64,000 nt of DNA from assembly GCA_000697665.1 (NCBI GenBank), contig KL197713.1:1452593-1516592 (forward strand), read 5' to 3'. Positions within the stretch are counted from its first letter, which is position 1, and every line of letters begins with the position of its first letter. The stretch comes from Jaapia argillacea MUCL 33604. Taxonomy: Eukaryota; Basidiomycota; Agaricomycetes; Jaapiales; Jaapiaceae. A program made the translations under genes and the position numbers. Positions 52,493-63,289 of this stretch are shown one piece after another. Under the pieces are notes generated by a model, which had not been told where the DNA came from, ran no database searches, and saw only the letters and a list, made by a program, of their open reading frames with translations.

Positions 52493-53057
52493 CTGAAGAG
52501 TAGGCTAGGGATTGTTTGGGCACAAGACCAATCCAAACCAGCTGGTGCTTCAAATGGTTGGCTTTAGTTTAGCCACTTTTCAGGTTGTAGAGATTGTCCA
52601 CTTTTCTTGCAAAGGTGACTTGTGACTCGTAGGGTTCATCATTGTTGGCATTCATGTGTCATTTGGTTGCACATATCTTATTAGTGGTGCACATTCTGCA
52701 TTCTTAATGTCTGGAACAGAGCATGTAGCAATTCAGCTGAATGAACTCACCGACCCTCCAGCTCAGTCTCAACAGCACAGATCCTCGCTGTGTCTTCTAT
52801 CCGAGAAGCATCCCTGAGTCCACAGCCTTGCTGTTCGGTCACTCCGACTTCTCGGAAGCCGTAAAAAAACTAGAAGCATGAGAGTGTGGTACGGCGAAAC
52901 GACAATGGCTGGCTCAAGATAATTGTCATATAAATGTGAATTACTAGTTGTATATTCCTATGGGTATCATGCGTTGAAGGAGTGAGGGGGTATCGAAAGC
53001 AAAGTCCAAGCAAAAAGAAATGTAATGAATGAGCAAAACAAACAAGAAAAAAGTTCA
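52493..53057. other. Spacer sequence with a possible terminal exon and a third copy of an arm segment
   Basis: 52774-52881 on the plus strand reads STDPRCVFYPRSIPESTALL, FGHSDFSEAVKKLEA and a stop, which looks like a terminal exon, but no upstream exon could be joined to it; it may be a gene remnant. 52893-52985 resembles 50095-50185 of the left arm in the same orientation (shared strings CATATAAATGTGAA and CGAAACGACAA). Confidence 0.4.
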
Positions 53058-54686
53058 TCATCGTAATACAAGTTTCGAGTTCGTCCGTGGTTGGCGGATT
53101 CGATGCGAACCCGAAGAGGCCTTGCGAGTTAACTGAGCTCTGCGTAGTTCTTCATCTATACGCCACATCCCTTTCACAAAAGAGTCGAGGTCTAGGCTTC
53201 CTTGACCAGCTGGATCGCATTCACTCCTGCGGCGTGATACATCCCTAAGTCGATGTTCCAAGAGAACCAACAGAAGCACTGACCATATATCCTTGAGCTT
53301 CCGGCGCTCAAGCTTAGATGCGCTCCATATATGCTGCACAATAAGTCCCTCCAATCTCTCATCCACCCCAACTTCCTCGAATTCCGACTCAGCTTCCGAA
53401 GTGGGTGACAAGGGGTGCTCCTCCGGATTAGTGATCAAATCAACGGAAAGTCCTCTCCAACCCGCAGCAGATCGTTTATTACGCGTCGCAGCCGGAGATA
53501 ATGGTGACGAAGCCTTCCGGCGATTTAGGACGTTGGAGATGAACACGGATTCGTAACGTTTCCTCGCTGCGGGAGGGATAGGAGTGGGTCGTTTGGTTTG
53601 GATACTGCCAAATGTGCTAATGCTGGTTCGGGAAGCCGTGGTGCCTATACTGAGGATGGAGGAACGATCGGATGCAGAGGTGGAAGCGACTGAAGTACGG
53701 GCTGAATTTGGACGTGAGCGAGTTGTAGAAGGTGGTGGCGGTGGTGGCCGGCGGGCGGTCGAGGGAGCGGGGGTGGCGCGAGGGGAAGTAGGTAAGGAAG
53801 CGGAAGCGGCGGGAGGAGATGAGGAAGGGGTCGAAATCGTGGGGGGTTTTGGTCGTTGTGGGAGTTTCGGTGGTTCGGGCCTCTTTTCCCAGTTATGGAC
53901 GATGGCTGCGCTCGGGCTGATAGCAGAGGCAGAGATATTCTCATACGACTCGTCCAAGCTATCCACCGAGGCTGCATACCGATCCATAGGATATGTCGCG
54001 AGATGATTTGTGATGGATGTCGGAGTGCCAACGTCTGTTCCACCATCAGAGGACAGTGAGATAGAGTGGAACGAAGACACTGATGATGCGGCAGCGTGTC
54101 CTCCCTTTCGAGAGCCGCTTGAGCCCGTATCCAGATGAGCCAATGGTGGATATGTATGATCCACCGTCAAGGAATCCGAACGAGGCTTGGAAGTCGAACT
54201 CGACGCACTAGCTGTACGCAGTGAGTTATATGACGGTTTCCGAGGTGGGAGTGGCGGAGCACGGATGCGGGACTTTGGAGGAGACTCCAAATTGATGAGG
54301 GGAGCAGTATTTGGCCTGGAGGGTAAGATCGAATCTGAAGGGAGTCGAGCTGATGATCCTGTGCTGTTGGAAGTAACCTTTCCGTTCGTGTGCCCATTAT
54401 GGAGATGACCGCCGGGACCATCCTCCACCACCCAGTCCTTCAAGTCAATCAAAGACGTTTTCCGACCCAAATTTGGGGGTGAGGGTGAGGGAGATACTGT
54501 CGTCGGCTTTGGTGTGGATGGGATTATAGGTGAGAACGACAGAGCGCTGGCTGGGATGGGTGTTTCGAGGAGATTTACAGAAACTTTGGGAGGAAATTTT
54601 GGAGGAGAACGGGGAGAAGAGGAACTGGCTGAATTCATAGACTCGAAAGCAGAGATCCTGGACTGGAGGGTCGTTGATGGTGCCAT
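53058..54686 (-). CDS. IRS4/TAX4-type EH-domain protein
   Basis: Irs4 and Tax4 of yeast carry a C-terminal EH domain and regulate the PI(4,5)P2 phosphatase Inp51 and autophagy-scaffold recruitment. Here about 400 residues of Ser/Pro-rich disordered sequence, with polyproline runs (RRPPPPPP, KLPQRPKPP), precede KRYESVFISNVLNRRK. Then comes an EH domain: IVQHIWSASKLERRKLKDIW, one 57-bp intron (GTCAGT..GCAG), and SECDPAGQGSLDLDSFVKGM, WRIDEELRR. The gap between DIW and DPAGQGSLD matches the EF-hand-like loop. The ATG at 54686 gives MAPSTTLQSRISAFESMN. Total about 520 residues. It lies in the spacer between the inverted arms and is the only intact gene there. Symbol withheld because IRS4 and TAX4 are not separable here. 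Confidence 0.8.
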   Translation of the reverse strand: MAPSTTLQSRISAFESMNSASSSSPRSPPKFPPKVSVNLLETPIPASALSFSPIIPSTPKPTTVSPSPSPPNLGRKTSLIDLKDWVVEDGPGGHLHNGHTNGKVTSNSTGSSARLPSDSILPSRPNTAPLINLESPPKSRIRAPPLPPRKPSYNSLRTASASSSTSKPRSDSLTVDHTYPPLAHLDTGSSGSRKGGHAAASSVSSFHSISLSSDGGTDVGTPTSITNHLATYPMDRYAASVDSLDESYENISASAISPSAAIVHNWEKRPEPPKLPQRPKPPTISTPSSSPPAASASLPTSPRATPAPSTARRPPPPPPSTTRSRPNSARTSVASTSASDRSSILSIGTTASRTSISTFGSIQTKRPTPIPPAARKRYESVFISNVLNRRKASSPLSPAATRNKRSAAGWRGLSVDLITNPEEHPLSPTSEAESEFEEVGVDERLEGLIVQHIWSASKLERRKLKDIWSVLLLVLLEHRLRDVSRRRSECDPAGQGSLDLDSFVKGMWRIDEELRRAQLTRKASSGSHRIRQPRTNSKLVLR

Positions 54687-55109
54687 CGTGCAGAATGTCG
54701 ACCGTAATAAATGTGAATCTGTGCAGGCCTGCTTGCCTCTCCAATTATGGTATGGCCAGCCACGTGGCATTTTGATGGCAGGTCCCTTGACCTATTTTAG
54801 GGGAAAATTCATCGAAATTCGAGACCACCATCCCTCCCGAATGTGAAGGCTCCCGCCGCCTTTCAGCCCTATACAGCATGTGTCAGAAAACGGGGACCGA
54901 CTAGCTTGATGTTTCAGCTTCATTTTGACAGACCGATTCCATCCCATCGTTCACCGCACTTTTTTTTTATCGGAGCTGTCGGAGCGAATTCGCTCTCCTC
55001 GTGAATATCTTTCGAGACGGCTCCATCTTCGTATTGTCAAGTGGTAAGTATGTTGGTGTTGATGGCCCTACCGCTGATAGCCGCTCACTGACCGATTCTC
55101 TGCATGCCC
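54687..55109. other. Spacer between the EH-domain gene and the right arm
   Basis: Holds the promoter of the EH-domain gene. Near 54975-55042 an exon-like stretch reads ELSERIRSPREYLSRRLHLR and meets a GTAAGT donor. It could be an upstream exon of gene B copy 2, but nothing upstream supports it. Confidence 0.35.
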
Positions 55110-55297
55110 ACCACTCTGGGCCGGAAATATTTTCTTTCCCACCACTCCAGGTGGGGCGGCACGGCTTCCCGTCCTAGAGACAACTTAGACATGGAAAAGT
55201 GCTGGAAAAGTATGGCGAACTCGCTCTTGGTCCTCTCCAGGAGCCGTCATGACATTTCCAAGATGTCCCTTCCTCTCCGGAATCGAAAGGAGTCGCC

Positions 55298-55663
55298 CAA
55301 GTGAGGAGCGCGTCTTACGACGATCCTCAATTAGAAGTCCTTGCCATAGAATTGGCTCCTACACACCTCAGGGACGTTCCAGACATCCATACTTTCGACA
55401 CCTTCGCAGCATCAGGAGTGCCAAGTCCAGATGCCGTCTCATGTATGTTCTCTGAGGATAGACATTCGTGTGCGTCGTTGTCCTCCTTTTATGGGCGCCC
55501 GATCAGATATCCCCTAAACAACACTGTCTGCTTCAAGGGTGGGCCGAAAGACGGTGAGCTGCTTTGGAAGACGACATTTCTATGCTGACTACGACCTGTT
55601 TCCTCAGAAGAAATCAAAGTAATACAGCTAGAGCAGATACCCCGCCCTGTCTTCGAAGCTTAA
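55298..55663 (+). pseudogene. Gene B 3' end, right arm
   Basis: VRSASYDDPQLEVLAIELAP, LRDVPDIHTFDTFAASGVPS, then FYGRPIRYPLNNTVCFKGGP in one open frame, a GTGAGC..CAG intron of about 54 bp, and the terminal exon EEIKVIQLEQIPRPVFEA. This copy reads through more cleanly than the left arm, so it could still be part of an expressed gene, but I found no convincing start exon. Family not recognised. Confidence 0.4.
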
Positions 55664-56606
55664 AGCGTGAAGGATCTGGACGGACAGAAACACTGGGGCG
55701 TCCTCTCTCACTCCTTCTCCTCTCAAGCATATCTGGCTATCAGCCATTGACCAACCGACACCTCATTTATCGGGCCTCACGACGTTGATGATACAGTGCC
55801 AATTGTGTCGACTCCGTCCAAGGCTTGCCTTTCGGGGCTACCTTTCCTGTATACGTGCACAACGTAAACCTCATCTCTCCGGCTCGATTGCCGTTGCCGC
55901 TGCGCGGCGACGATGAGAACTTTGCCTGGTCACCGCGGTCTTCATTCATTCCCACCACTCCATCTCACTCTCCCCTCCTTAACATCTAGAGGATTATCCA
56001 ACCACCGGTTCACATTCGTATGAAATTCTCCTTGATCCCGCCCTTGCCGTTTTCTCGCACCATGCCCCTACGTCTCTGGTCCTTGACTTGTTCTTCTCAA
56101 AAGCAGTCTTTGTCCCACCAAATGTCCAGATAATATGTGGTATTTCAATATTGCAATACAATGATAGTAGTAATAGGGTATAAGACTAGTAAACCTTTAC
56201 ACGAGTCTACGATATGATGCGTCTATCTATGAAAAGAAAGTTACGGAGCCTCAGTCCATTGGCTGACTACTACCCTAAAATCGCTCTCCATCCGAGCCCA
56301 ATAAACCGACTGGCCGCCAACCGACCACGCACTTCCTGGCCCTCACGGCCTCAACCATCAATCACTACGACCCCGACCACGGAACCGAAAGACCCCACAG
56401 CTGCTCAACCACCACCACCACCCTGTTGCCTTGCACCCCAATGTCCAGTCCAACCAGCCTGAAAGCCACCTCCGAACTGACCCCACCTCGACACCCCCAT
56501 TCCGACCTCTACACTCTCGACCCAACTGTGTCCCTTGATGCTCCTGTTACATTTCGATGTCCTTGGCCCGCTGAGTCGTGACTTCTCCAGCCCGGTTGAT
56601 TAGACT
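55664..56606. other. Arm sequence without a supported gene, right arm
   Basis: Mirrors 49541-50508. A Pro/Thr-rich open frame near 56214-56462 is the complement of the GGTGG-rich stretch and is not called as a gene. Confidence 0.4.
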
Positions 56607-58050
56607 TCATATGATCGTTTGATGCCCTGGAAACCCCTGCGTCCTGCTGCTCGAGGACTTTACTCGAACCTGAACTTGACTGGCCCTGTCGTTGTGCTTA
56701 GATTGGAATTGAATAGGTTGTGGCGAGGGCGATGTGTTCGTCTGAACTAGAATGTGAACCCAGTTGTCGTGGTCCTTATCGGAACCATAGGCTTCCCTTG
56801 ACCTTCCAGTGATTTGGTCGAGGCCCAACACCTTGCCGAAGACGTGGACTTGAACGAGGATCAAAGCGTGGAATTGAGAAATCCACACGAGCCTTGCCTC
56901 ATAGAGCCCCGCTAGAAGTTAGTTCCACCAATAGACAAGGTCAGCGACGAGAACCTCCGCTTCACTCTTACCAATGCGACGACGCGATCCGTCCTCGACG
57001 ATGGCTAGGCATGGGCAGCGGCGTTGAAGGGCACTGCTCGTTAGGCTTCACCATGCGGGCTGTCGAGCTATATGGTCACGGCATGGAAACGCTAGGATCC
57101 TACGTCTGGGGCGAGGATCAACATGTGATCCAACGTCAATGAGATAAAGGGGCTTACCTGTCCACTATCAAGGTCGGGCTGAGGTCAACTCGCTTACCCA
57201 GCAGAGGGCACTGCCGGTGGAAGGCGATGTGACCTTGGAAGATCACATCGCCCTCCGAAGAGAGGGGATAGGAGGTTAGCAGCAGCCACAAGGGGGAGCA
57301 AGAAGAAACTTACCGAACATAGAGAGCGACGAACCACTCGACAGATCCTCGGCCTTGACAGCAAACAGAGCGGCCGCGTCTTCACGTCAAGTCAACTAGA
57401 GTTTGCAAGGCAAGAACCCGACATTCACTCACCAATTCCATAAACATGCTTCAGGGAGGATGGTCGACCATCGGCCTGGCAGTTCCGCCTCGAGAATGCC
57501 CAGTGCTGCCCACCATAAAGCCAGCCACGTCTCAGGACCCTGCATCGCCACAAAGGTTAGAGTTCCACATCAGTCCTTACCACGACACCAGTTGGTTTCA
57601 CCAGCATCCGACAGCTTTGTTCTGAGGACAAGGCCTTGATCCCGATCCATGAGGTGCGGGCCACGATGAAGCGTAGGCGGCGAAGTCGAGGGGTGAGGAT
57701 AGGCATGTGGGACGAGCTTGGAACTAGGGGAGGAACAGCGAAGCGAGACAGGGAGTAGTGTAGACAAGGCAGAGAAGCCAGATGTTGAACTGTAAAGCTA
57801 GACGTAGAGGACAGAGAGAGAAGAGGGTTGGGCAGATGCAGTTGGTGGGACGCCGGGCAGAGAGAAGAGGTTTGAGGCAAGCAAGTCATGAAGTCATAGC
57901 AAGCGGAGACGAGAGAATCAAGCCACCGTCCAGGGCCAGGGGTACTTGAAGCTTGGTCGAAGATGATGGCACAAGGATGGTTGGTCATGCTTGAGGATGG
58001 ATCTGAACGTCCTCGGAGCAAGGGATAGCCAGTAGGGACGCGAGAACCAT
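56607..58050 (-). pseudogene. Gene C remnant, right arm (better preserved, unrecognised)
   Basis: On the minus strand an exon ending LVKPTGVV is followed by an intron (GTAAGGACTG..GCGATGCAG, about 43 bp) and GPETWLALWWAALGILEAEL, PGRWSTILPEACLWNW, then AALFAVKAEDLSSGSSLSMF and, near 56850, VQVHVFGKVLGLDQITGRSR. The Trp-rich block is plainly coding in style and is out of frame in the left arm. The next junction (after LWNW) gives no clean in-frame splice, so this copy also looks damaged. Limits approximate. Confidence 0.4.
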
Positions 58051-58654
58051 GTGGTGTTGAGGTCTTGCATTTGAAGCCTGGAATCATGGCTTGGTCGTGT
58101 GATTGTGTAGAAATGTTTGAGATGCGAACTGGAGTGGGGATCGCCACGGACAGAAGGCATGGAGATCCGGTGGGACAAGTTCGATCCGGAAGCGTAGCTG
58201 GGGTGCGAATGTGGAGGGCGGCCTTGGAGGACGGGACGGGACCTCGGGGTTGGACGACTGTTGGGGGGAAGAAGAGACGTGGAAAGTTTGGAGGCGAATG
58301 GCAAAAAATCTATGGAATCGAATGTGTGAAAAAATGGCGAATGAAGCCAATGGTTCGTGAATCTCGACGAAGAAGAAAATGAAAGATTTCGTGTGCAACT
58401 ATAGAATGGTGTGGTTTCAATAATAAGGAGAAAAAAAAAGTGCCTTCGTTGGGGGCGGTATTGGGTAAAGAGAGGAAAATCGAAGTCGAAGGTGAAATGG
58501 TTGGAAATGCGCCGCACATCGACGTAAACTGGGGTATAGTTGGAAATTGGAGAGTGAATCAGGTCTACAGCGCGGCTCGTTAACCAACAACCCCCAATGA
58601 ATGCTGGTATGAAGGCACTTACTGCGTTGACATCTTGTGAAAACGTAAATCTCG

Positions 58655-61600
58655 TTATTGCTCGACATCGATGGCCTCGTCATCTTTCTGAAAGCCATCC
58701 AGGATCGATTGTAAGAACGTGTCGACCTGTTCGAATGTAAGCAAAAAGTGAGAATTGCGATGGCGGATATGACTAACCTCTGCCGGTGGGGCTCGTCGTG
58801 GAGGAGTCGTGGGCGGTAAATTGGTAATGTCTTGGAGAGAACGAGTGGATGGGCGTTGCCGACTGCTACCCACCAACTCTGATGGGACTTCAGGTGAGCT
58901 CCAGGGAATCAGCGAGGAGAAAGAAACTTACCGTGGTCTTCCTCGCGTCCAACATCTGTACCCTCCGTGAACCCGACTGATGCACTGTCGTGGATGCAAG
59001 CAGCCGGTTCACTCTTGGAGGCAGAACTCTCGGCTCGCCAGGTACCAGGTTGGATCGAGATGGACGAATGGCCACTGTCGTGTGTGGGACGTCCGTCATC
59101 CTCTAGGTGACTCCTGAGATCGACTCCGCTGATGAACTTCGGCGAGCGGTCGTCATTGGTGAGGTCGTCGGCGATATCCATCTCCGCAGAAGAACTGCTG
59201 GGACGGAGGGCGGGGAAAGGGACTCCATCGTCACAAGGGCTCGTGACACCCAATTTCGGTGACCGGTCGGAGTCCTCCAAGTCTGAGTGGTTCGCCACTC
59301 TCATATTCCCTGAAGGTGGGCTAGAATCAGAGGCGCTTCGGACGAAGGTAATCGTGAACGAACCCGTTGAACTATTTGCTGAAGGGATGACTTCGTCGTC
59401 GGCGATATCTGCAACCGAGATGTCGGTGGACCCGTTGACTTCACCGAGGCTTGTCGTATCCAAAGCTGTCCAAGCGACCTCGACGTCAGAAGCATTCAAA
59501 CTTCCACCTGCACTCTGAACTCACCTTCGACTTGTTGTTCAGACGGAGGTGAGGTCGCCTCACTTGCGCTCCCCATAGCCATTGATGCGAACAAATTTTC
59601 TATGCCGTCCAGGAAACCTGTGTTGCTGACAGGGTCGTGAATTACTGGAGTCGGTAGAGTAGCAATCTGAGACAGGAGCATCAGATGGCGCAGCATGAAT
59701 TAGATGGCAAATGTGAACTCACGGATGGTACGGGGTTAGGTTCAAGGAGAAGACTAGGTGGGCCAAAGGAGTCGCCGAGAGATTCTTCCAACACTTGGGT
59801 CGAGTTATGCAGAGGATTGAACATAATCGAATCATCGGAACCTTGATCCAATTGTTTCCCTTTGAGAACAAAGTCGGTGGATTTATCGGGCGAATCGTCT
59901 CGCAGTGTCAGGCCCGACATAACGTCGTAAATTGAGGCGAGCGGATCGAGGGTTGGGTCGTCTCGGGTGTCTTGACCCGAATTGTCTGCGAGGAGATTTG
60001 GGACTCCAAAGCTAGAGTCATCGACAGAAGAACAGGTCGATTCTCCTTGATCAGCCACCTCTGTAGATGAACTTGACGGATGCACCTCGATATCGGAGGA
60101 ATTCCCCATCTCAACGTTCTCACCGGAAGGACCGAACATGCCCCTGTCCATGGATGCGAGCAAATCATCCGAATCATCATCCAATGGGTTAGGGTCGATG
60201 ATGAGGTCCGGGAGAATTTGCGGTGGTGGACAACCAAAATCGATAGAATGGTCCAAGTGAATAACAGGGGTGATAGGTGAGACGGTGTCCGACATTGGAA
60301 GGCAGTGCTCGCCATGATTGTAAGGGACGGCGAGAGATGAACCTTCGCCTAAGGTGAGGCTATCGGAGATGTCGTGAAGGGAAGGCCCCGGGCTGAGGAT
60401 CTCCATATCTTCGTCGTCATCTTCCGGAAGGAATAAGGGAACATTTGCTACTTCGGGCGTAGAGTCGATGGAAGACTCCGGGGTAGCATCATCTTCATCC
60501 ATTGGCAAAGCAGCAGGGACATCGCAGAGGGAGGGAAGCGGGCTGAACGCCGCAAAATCCTGGCTATCATCGTCCGAGTTGTACGTGAGGATGGTTTCGA
60601 CTTCGAAGACTGAGTCGGTAGAAAGGTCGAGCGGCGCGTCTTCCTCTGGCATCGTTGTGAATGCCGTTGTTGGACACGCAGAAGGTTCTATTTCCTCCAT
60701 TACGACCATCGACTCCTCATCGCCCACCTCCGATGTTGCCGCGCTGGCTTGGTCATCGAGGTAGTCAGCCGGTTGGACATATGGGCTGGCATCTACAGAT
60801 GCGATTCTGGATTCCTCTGCGACAGAGTTGAACGTTTCTGCGTCGTCGAAGGAGATCATGGGAGGTGGAAGTGTAAGCTCAGGCATATCGTCAATTAGAT
60901 CGTACGTAGCCACAGATTGTCGTGAAGGAGTATCGCCCTGGTGAATCGGAGGGGCGATGTTAACCTTCATGTGTTTCGTCAGTTAAAGAGGCTCGTAAGG
61001 AGGCGCGACAAAACTCACTTCAATCTGTTGCTGGCACGATCGACGATCGAACCATCGGGTATACTCGTCGTGAACCCACGACCTCTGATAAGACTATCAA
61101 ACCATCAGCGACTGGGAAATACAATGCAGGATCAAACAAGAATACTTACCAAAACTGTTCGTCGCCGGACAGTAGGTGGTCCAAACTCATGAAGATCAAG
61201 AATACCCCCAACGATGATGGGCTCATCCACCCTTGGTCTCCTCCGCCTTTCCCCAAGCTCTGCGAACTCGCCATCGTCCAGCAGCTCAAGATGACGTTGA
61301 ACCGAATCGATAAACCGTGACATGGCGGCATTCCTTGACGAAGCTGGTCGGGAATGAGGGCAATTCCAATCCTGGTGCGACTCGAGCAACTTCTTGGTTG
61401 ATTTCCGCCACTGATCCATCCTCTGGGCGAATCGTTGACGGGATTCGGTAAAGGATCGGACGGGTCGAGTGGGAGGGTGATGTTGTTTTGGGTGATATGA
61501 GCCAGCACCAGATGATCGACTCCCTGGTAACGGAGGAATGTGTGCAGCTCGAAGGACAAGAGACTGAGATTGAACCTTGGGATCGTTATCAGTAGAGGGC

Positions 61601-62134
61601 GTAACTGGAGGAACACCGTAACCCACCTGAACCTTGGGTTGGATGGACTGGGACTCGAACCATCGAATATAGCCATCGTCGGGCCACGGTTTCTGGCCAA
61701 ACTACCTAATTATCAGCGACAGCCGACGCGTATGAGTATACGAGAGAACATACCAGGGCTGTACGACGCCGGACAGTGGGCGGCCCAAAATCGTGAAGGT
61801 CGAACATCCCTTCATCGAAGCCGGGGTCATCCATCCCTCGCTTTCTCCTTCGGAGCATCACATATTCTCGATCGTGTTCGAGTTCGTGTTGACGTCGAAC
61901 CGAAGCGATACACCTAGAAAGTGCTATGTTCCTTGACGAAAGAGGCAGGGAAGGGGGATGCTTCCACTCCATGCGCGCCTCCCAAGACTTCTTCGCCTTC
62001 CTCCACTTCTCCGACCTCTGTGCGAATCGTTGACGGGATTCGTTGAAGGATCGGATTGGCTGAGTGGGTGGAAGGTCGGAAGGCTGGTGAAGGGGTGGGG
62101 TGGGTGTGATTGGTGTGAAGTGGTGGTTGTGCAT
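58655..62134 (-). CDS. Gene A copy 2: duplicated-module protein of unknown family, apparently intact
   Basis: Mirror of copy 1 with all exons open, about 1,000 residues. Module 1 (exon 1, 62134 to about 61752) and module 2 (exon 2, about 61702-61146) share RSF.ESRQRFAQR, W(R/ )KA.K..E, SSRN.A(L/M)SR.I.SV.R, DLH(D/E)FGPPTVRRRT; the parts after each phase-0 intron read QKPWPDDGYIRWFESQS and QRSWVHDEYTRWFDRRS. Exon 4 (to about 59722) is acidic (EEDAPLDLSTDSVFEVE, FLPEDDDEDMEILSPGPS, DDDSDDLLASMDRGMFGPS). The last exons carry LQDITNLPPTTPPRRAPPAE and finish DAFL-like SILDGFQKDDEAIDVEQ. No signal peptide, membrane helix or known catalytic motif; a nuclear or cytosolic scaffold-like protein is a guess. 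Preservation of every frame argues it is a real gene. Confidence 0.7.
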
Positions 62135-62203
62135 TGTGTGTGTGGTGTATCTGGGAGTGGTGTAACTTCAAGATGGGGAATTTCTGCATTGGGAAAGTTG
62201 AAC

Positions 62204-62210
62204 TTATATA
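62204..62210 (-). promoter_or_regulatory. TATA box of gene A, copy 2
   Basis: TATATAA on the minus strand about 70-76 bp upstream of the ATG at 62134, matching the copy 1 position. Confidence 0.55.
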
Positions 62211-62490
62211 CGAGGGGTGGTTGAAAATGTCATGTGAAATGGGATGGAGGGCTAGAGACTTGGTCTACATTGAAATGGTGCGCGCATTGGAAAAGTCTTG
62301 CGGTGGTGGGTGTACGCCCGAGAGGGTGCACTTTGCGGAGAGTTAATACGTGAGTCTGAGAGGGGGGGAGAAGGATATGGTGGATCCTTGTGGTAGGGGA
62401 AGTGCGTACCTATACCGCATGCAACATCATAGCTCGAGCTTCGACGAGATCGATCCAATTCCAAGGTGATTGGGTGAAGCATAGAATCTA

Positions 62491-63289
62491 TAGGTAAACA
62501 ACTAAACAATCACACTGAATTGGAACCCTGCCCCGTAGGCGAGATGCACCGTGGTTTCGTGACGGCGCACACCAAATGGTTCGTTCGTCTGGAAAATCCG
62601 GTGATCTACGTGCAGAAGCTACCTGTAGCCACCCAACCGTGACGCCGATTACTATCAGCCTGTCTCAAGGATGGGAGAGGTAGACTAAGAGGGGCTCACT
62701 GGACTTGGGACGACGTTCCTGGTACGAAAGTTAATGGCCAGCAATCCTTTGATCTGGAGGCTCACCACAAACGCGTCACAGAAGAATGACTTGCTTCTCG
62801 GACTGGGAAAAAATGCACAGGGAAATGCAGGTCTGTTTGAAAAATCACGTTTCTCTTCCTGGGGAATCTAGTTGCTTGTAGTAGACAATAGATTGACAGA
62901 TGTGAAAGGTGGGAAGGGATCCTCCAGTCGTTTTCTTGAGTATTAAACGAGTTCGAGTCGAAGGGAAGTCTGGATCGGCTGACCCTCACAATCGAACTTT
63001 CGGTACGGGCAACTGATGTCTGAGTTAGAGAAGCGTTTAAACGAAAGCAAAGGAAAGCTCCTTGAAGATCAGACTCGAGTGTATTCATAGACGAGCAAAT
63101 ATTATTCTGTGCATATATGCACTCGAAGATATTTGTCTCCAAATCCAGGACAACCTCCGCCTGTGCACAATTACGCCTGGCATCTCTCACATTTCTGACT
63201 CGGAAGCCCGACTTCGTTCCAAGTCAACTTGACATCGAATCTCTACTCGTAACAATCACGAACGCATCGCCAACTCGGAATACCGGTTG
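62491..63289. other. Gap between the right arm and the glutaredoxin-like gene
   Basis: No supported gene. A 142-codon minus-strand frame at 62762-63190 has no motifs or splice partners and is taken as chance. The right end holds the promoter of the next gene. Confidence 0.4.

Larger units (their letters stand above)
55110..62490 (-). repeat. Right arm of the 7.3-kb inverted segmental duplication
   Basis: Reverse-complement partner of about 43730-51080, containing gene A copy 2, gene C and gene B remnants in mirrored order. The inner limit is set where ACTCCAGGTGGGG-type similarity fades near 55.11 kb; the outer limit where CTATGCTTCACCC near 62.48 kb stops matching. Confidence 0.88.

Noticed and set aside
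62762-63190. 142-codon minus-strand frame
   Set aside because: No motif, no counterpart elsewhere, no supporting splice sites; likely chance.
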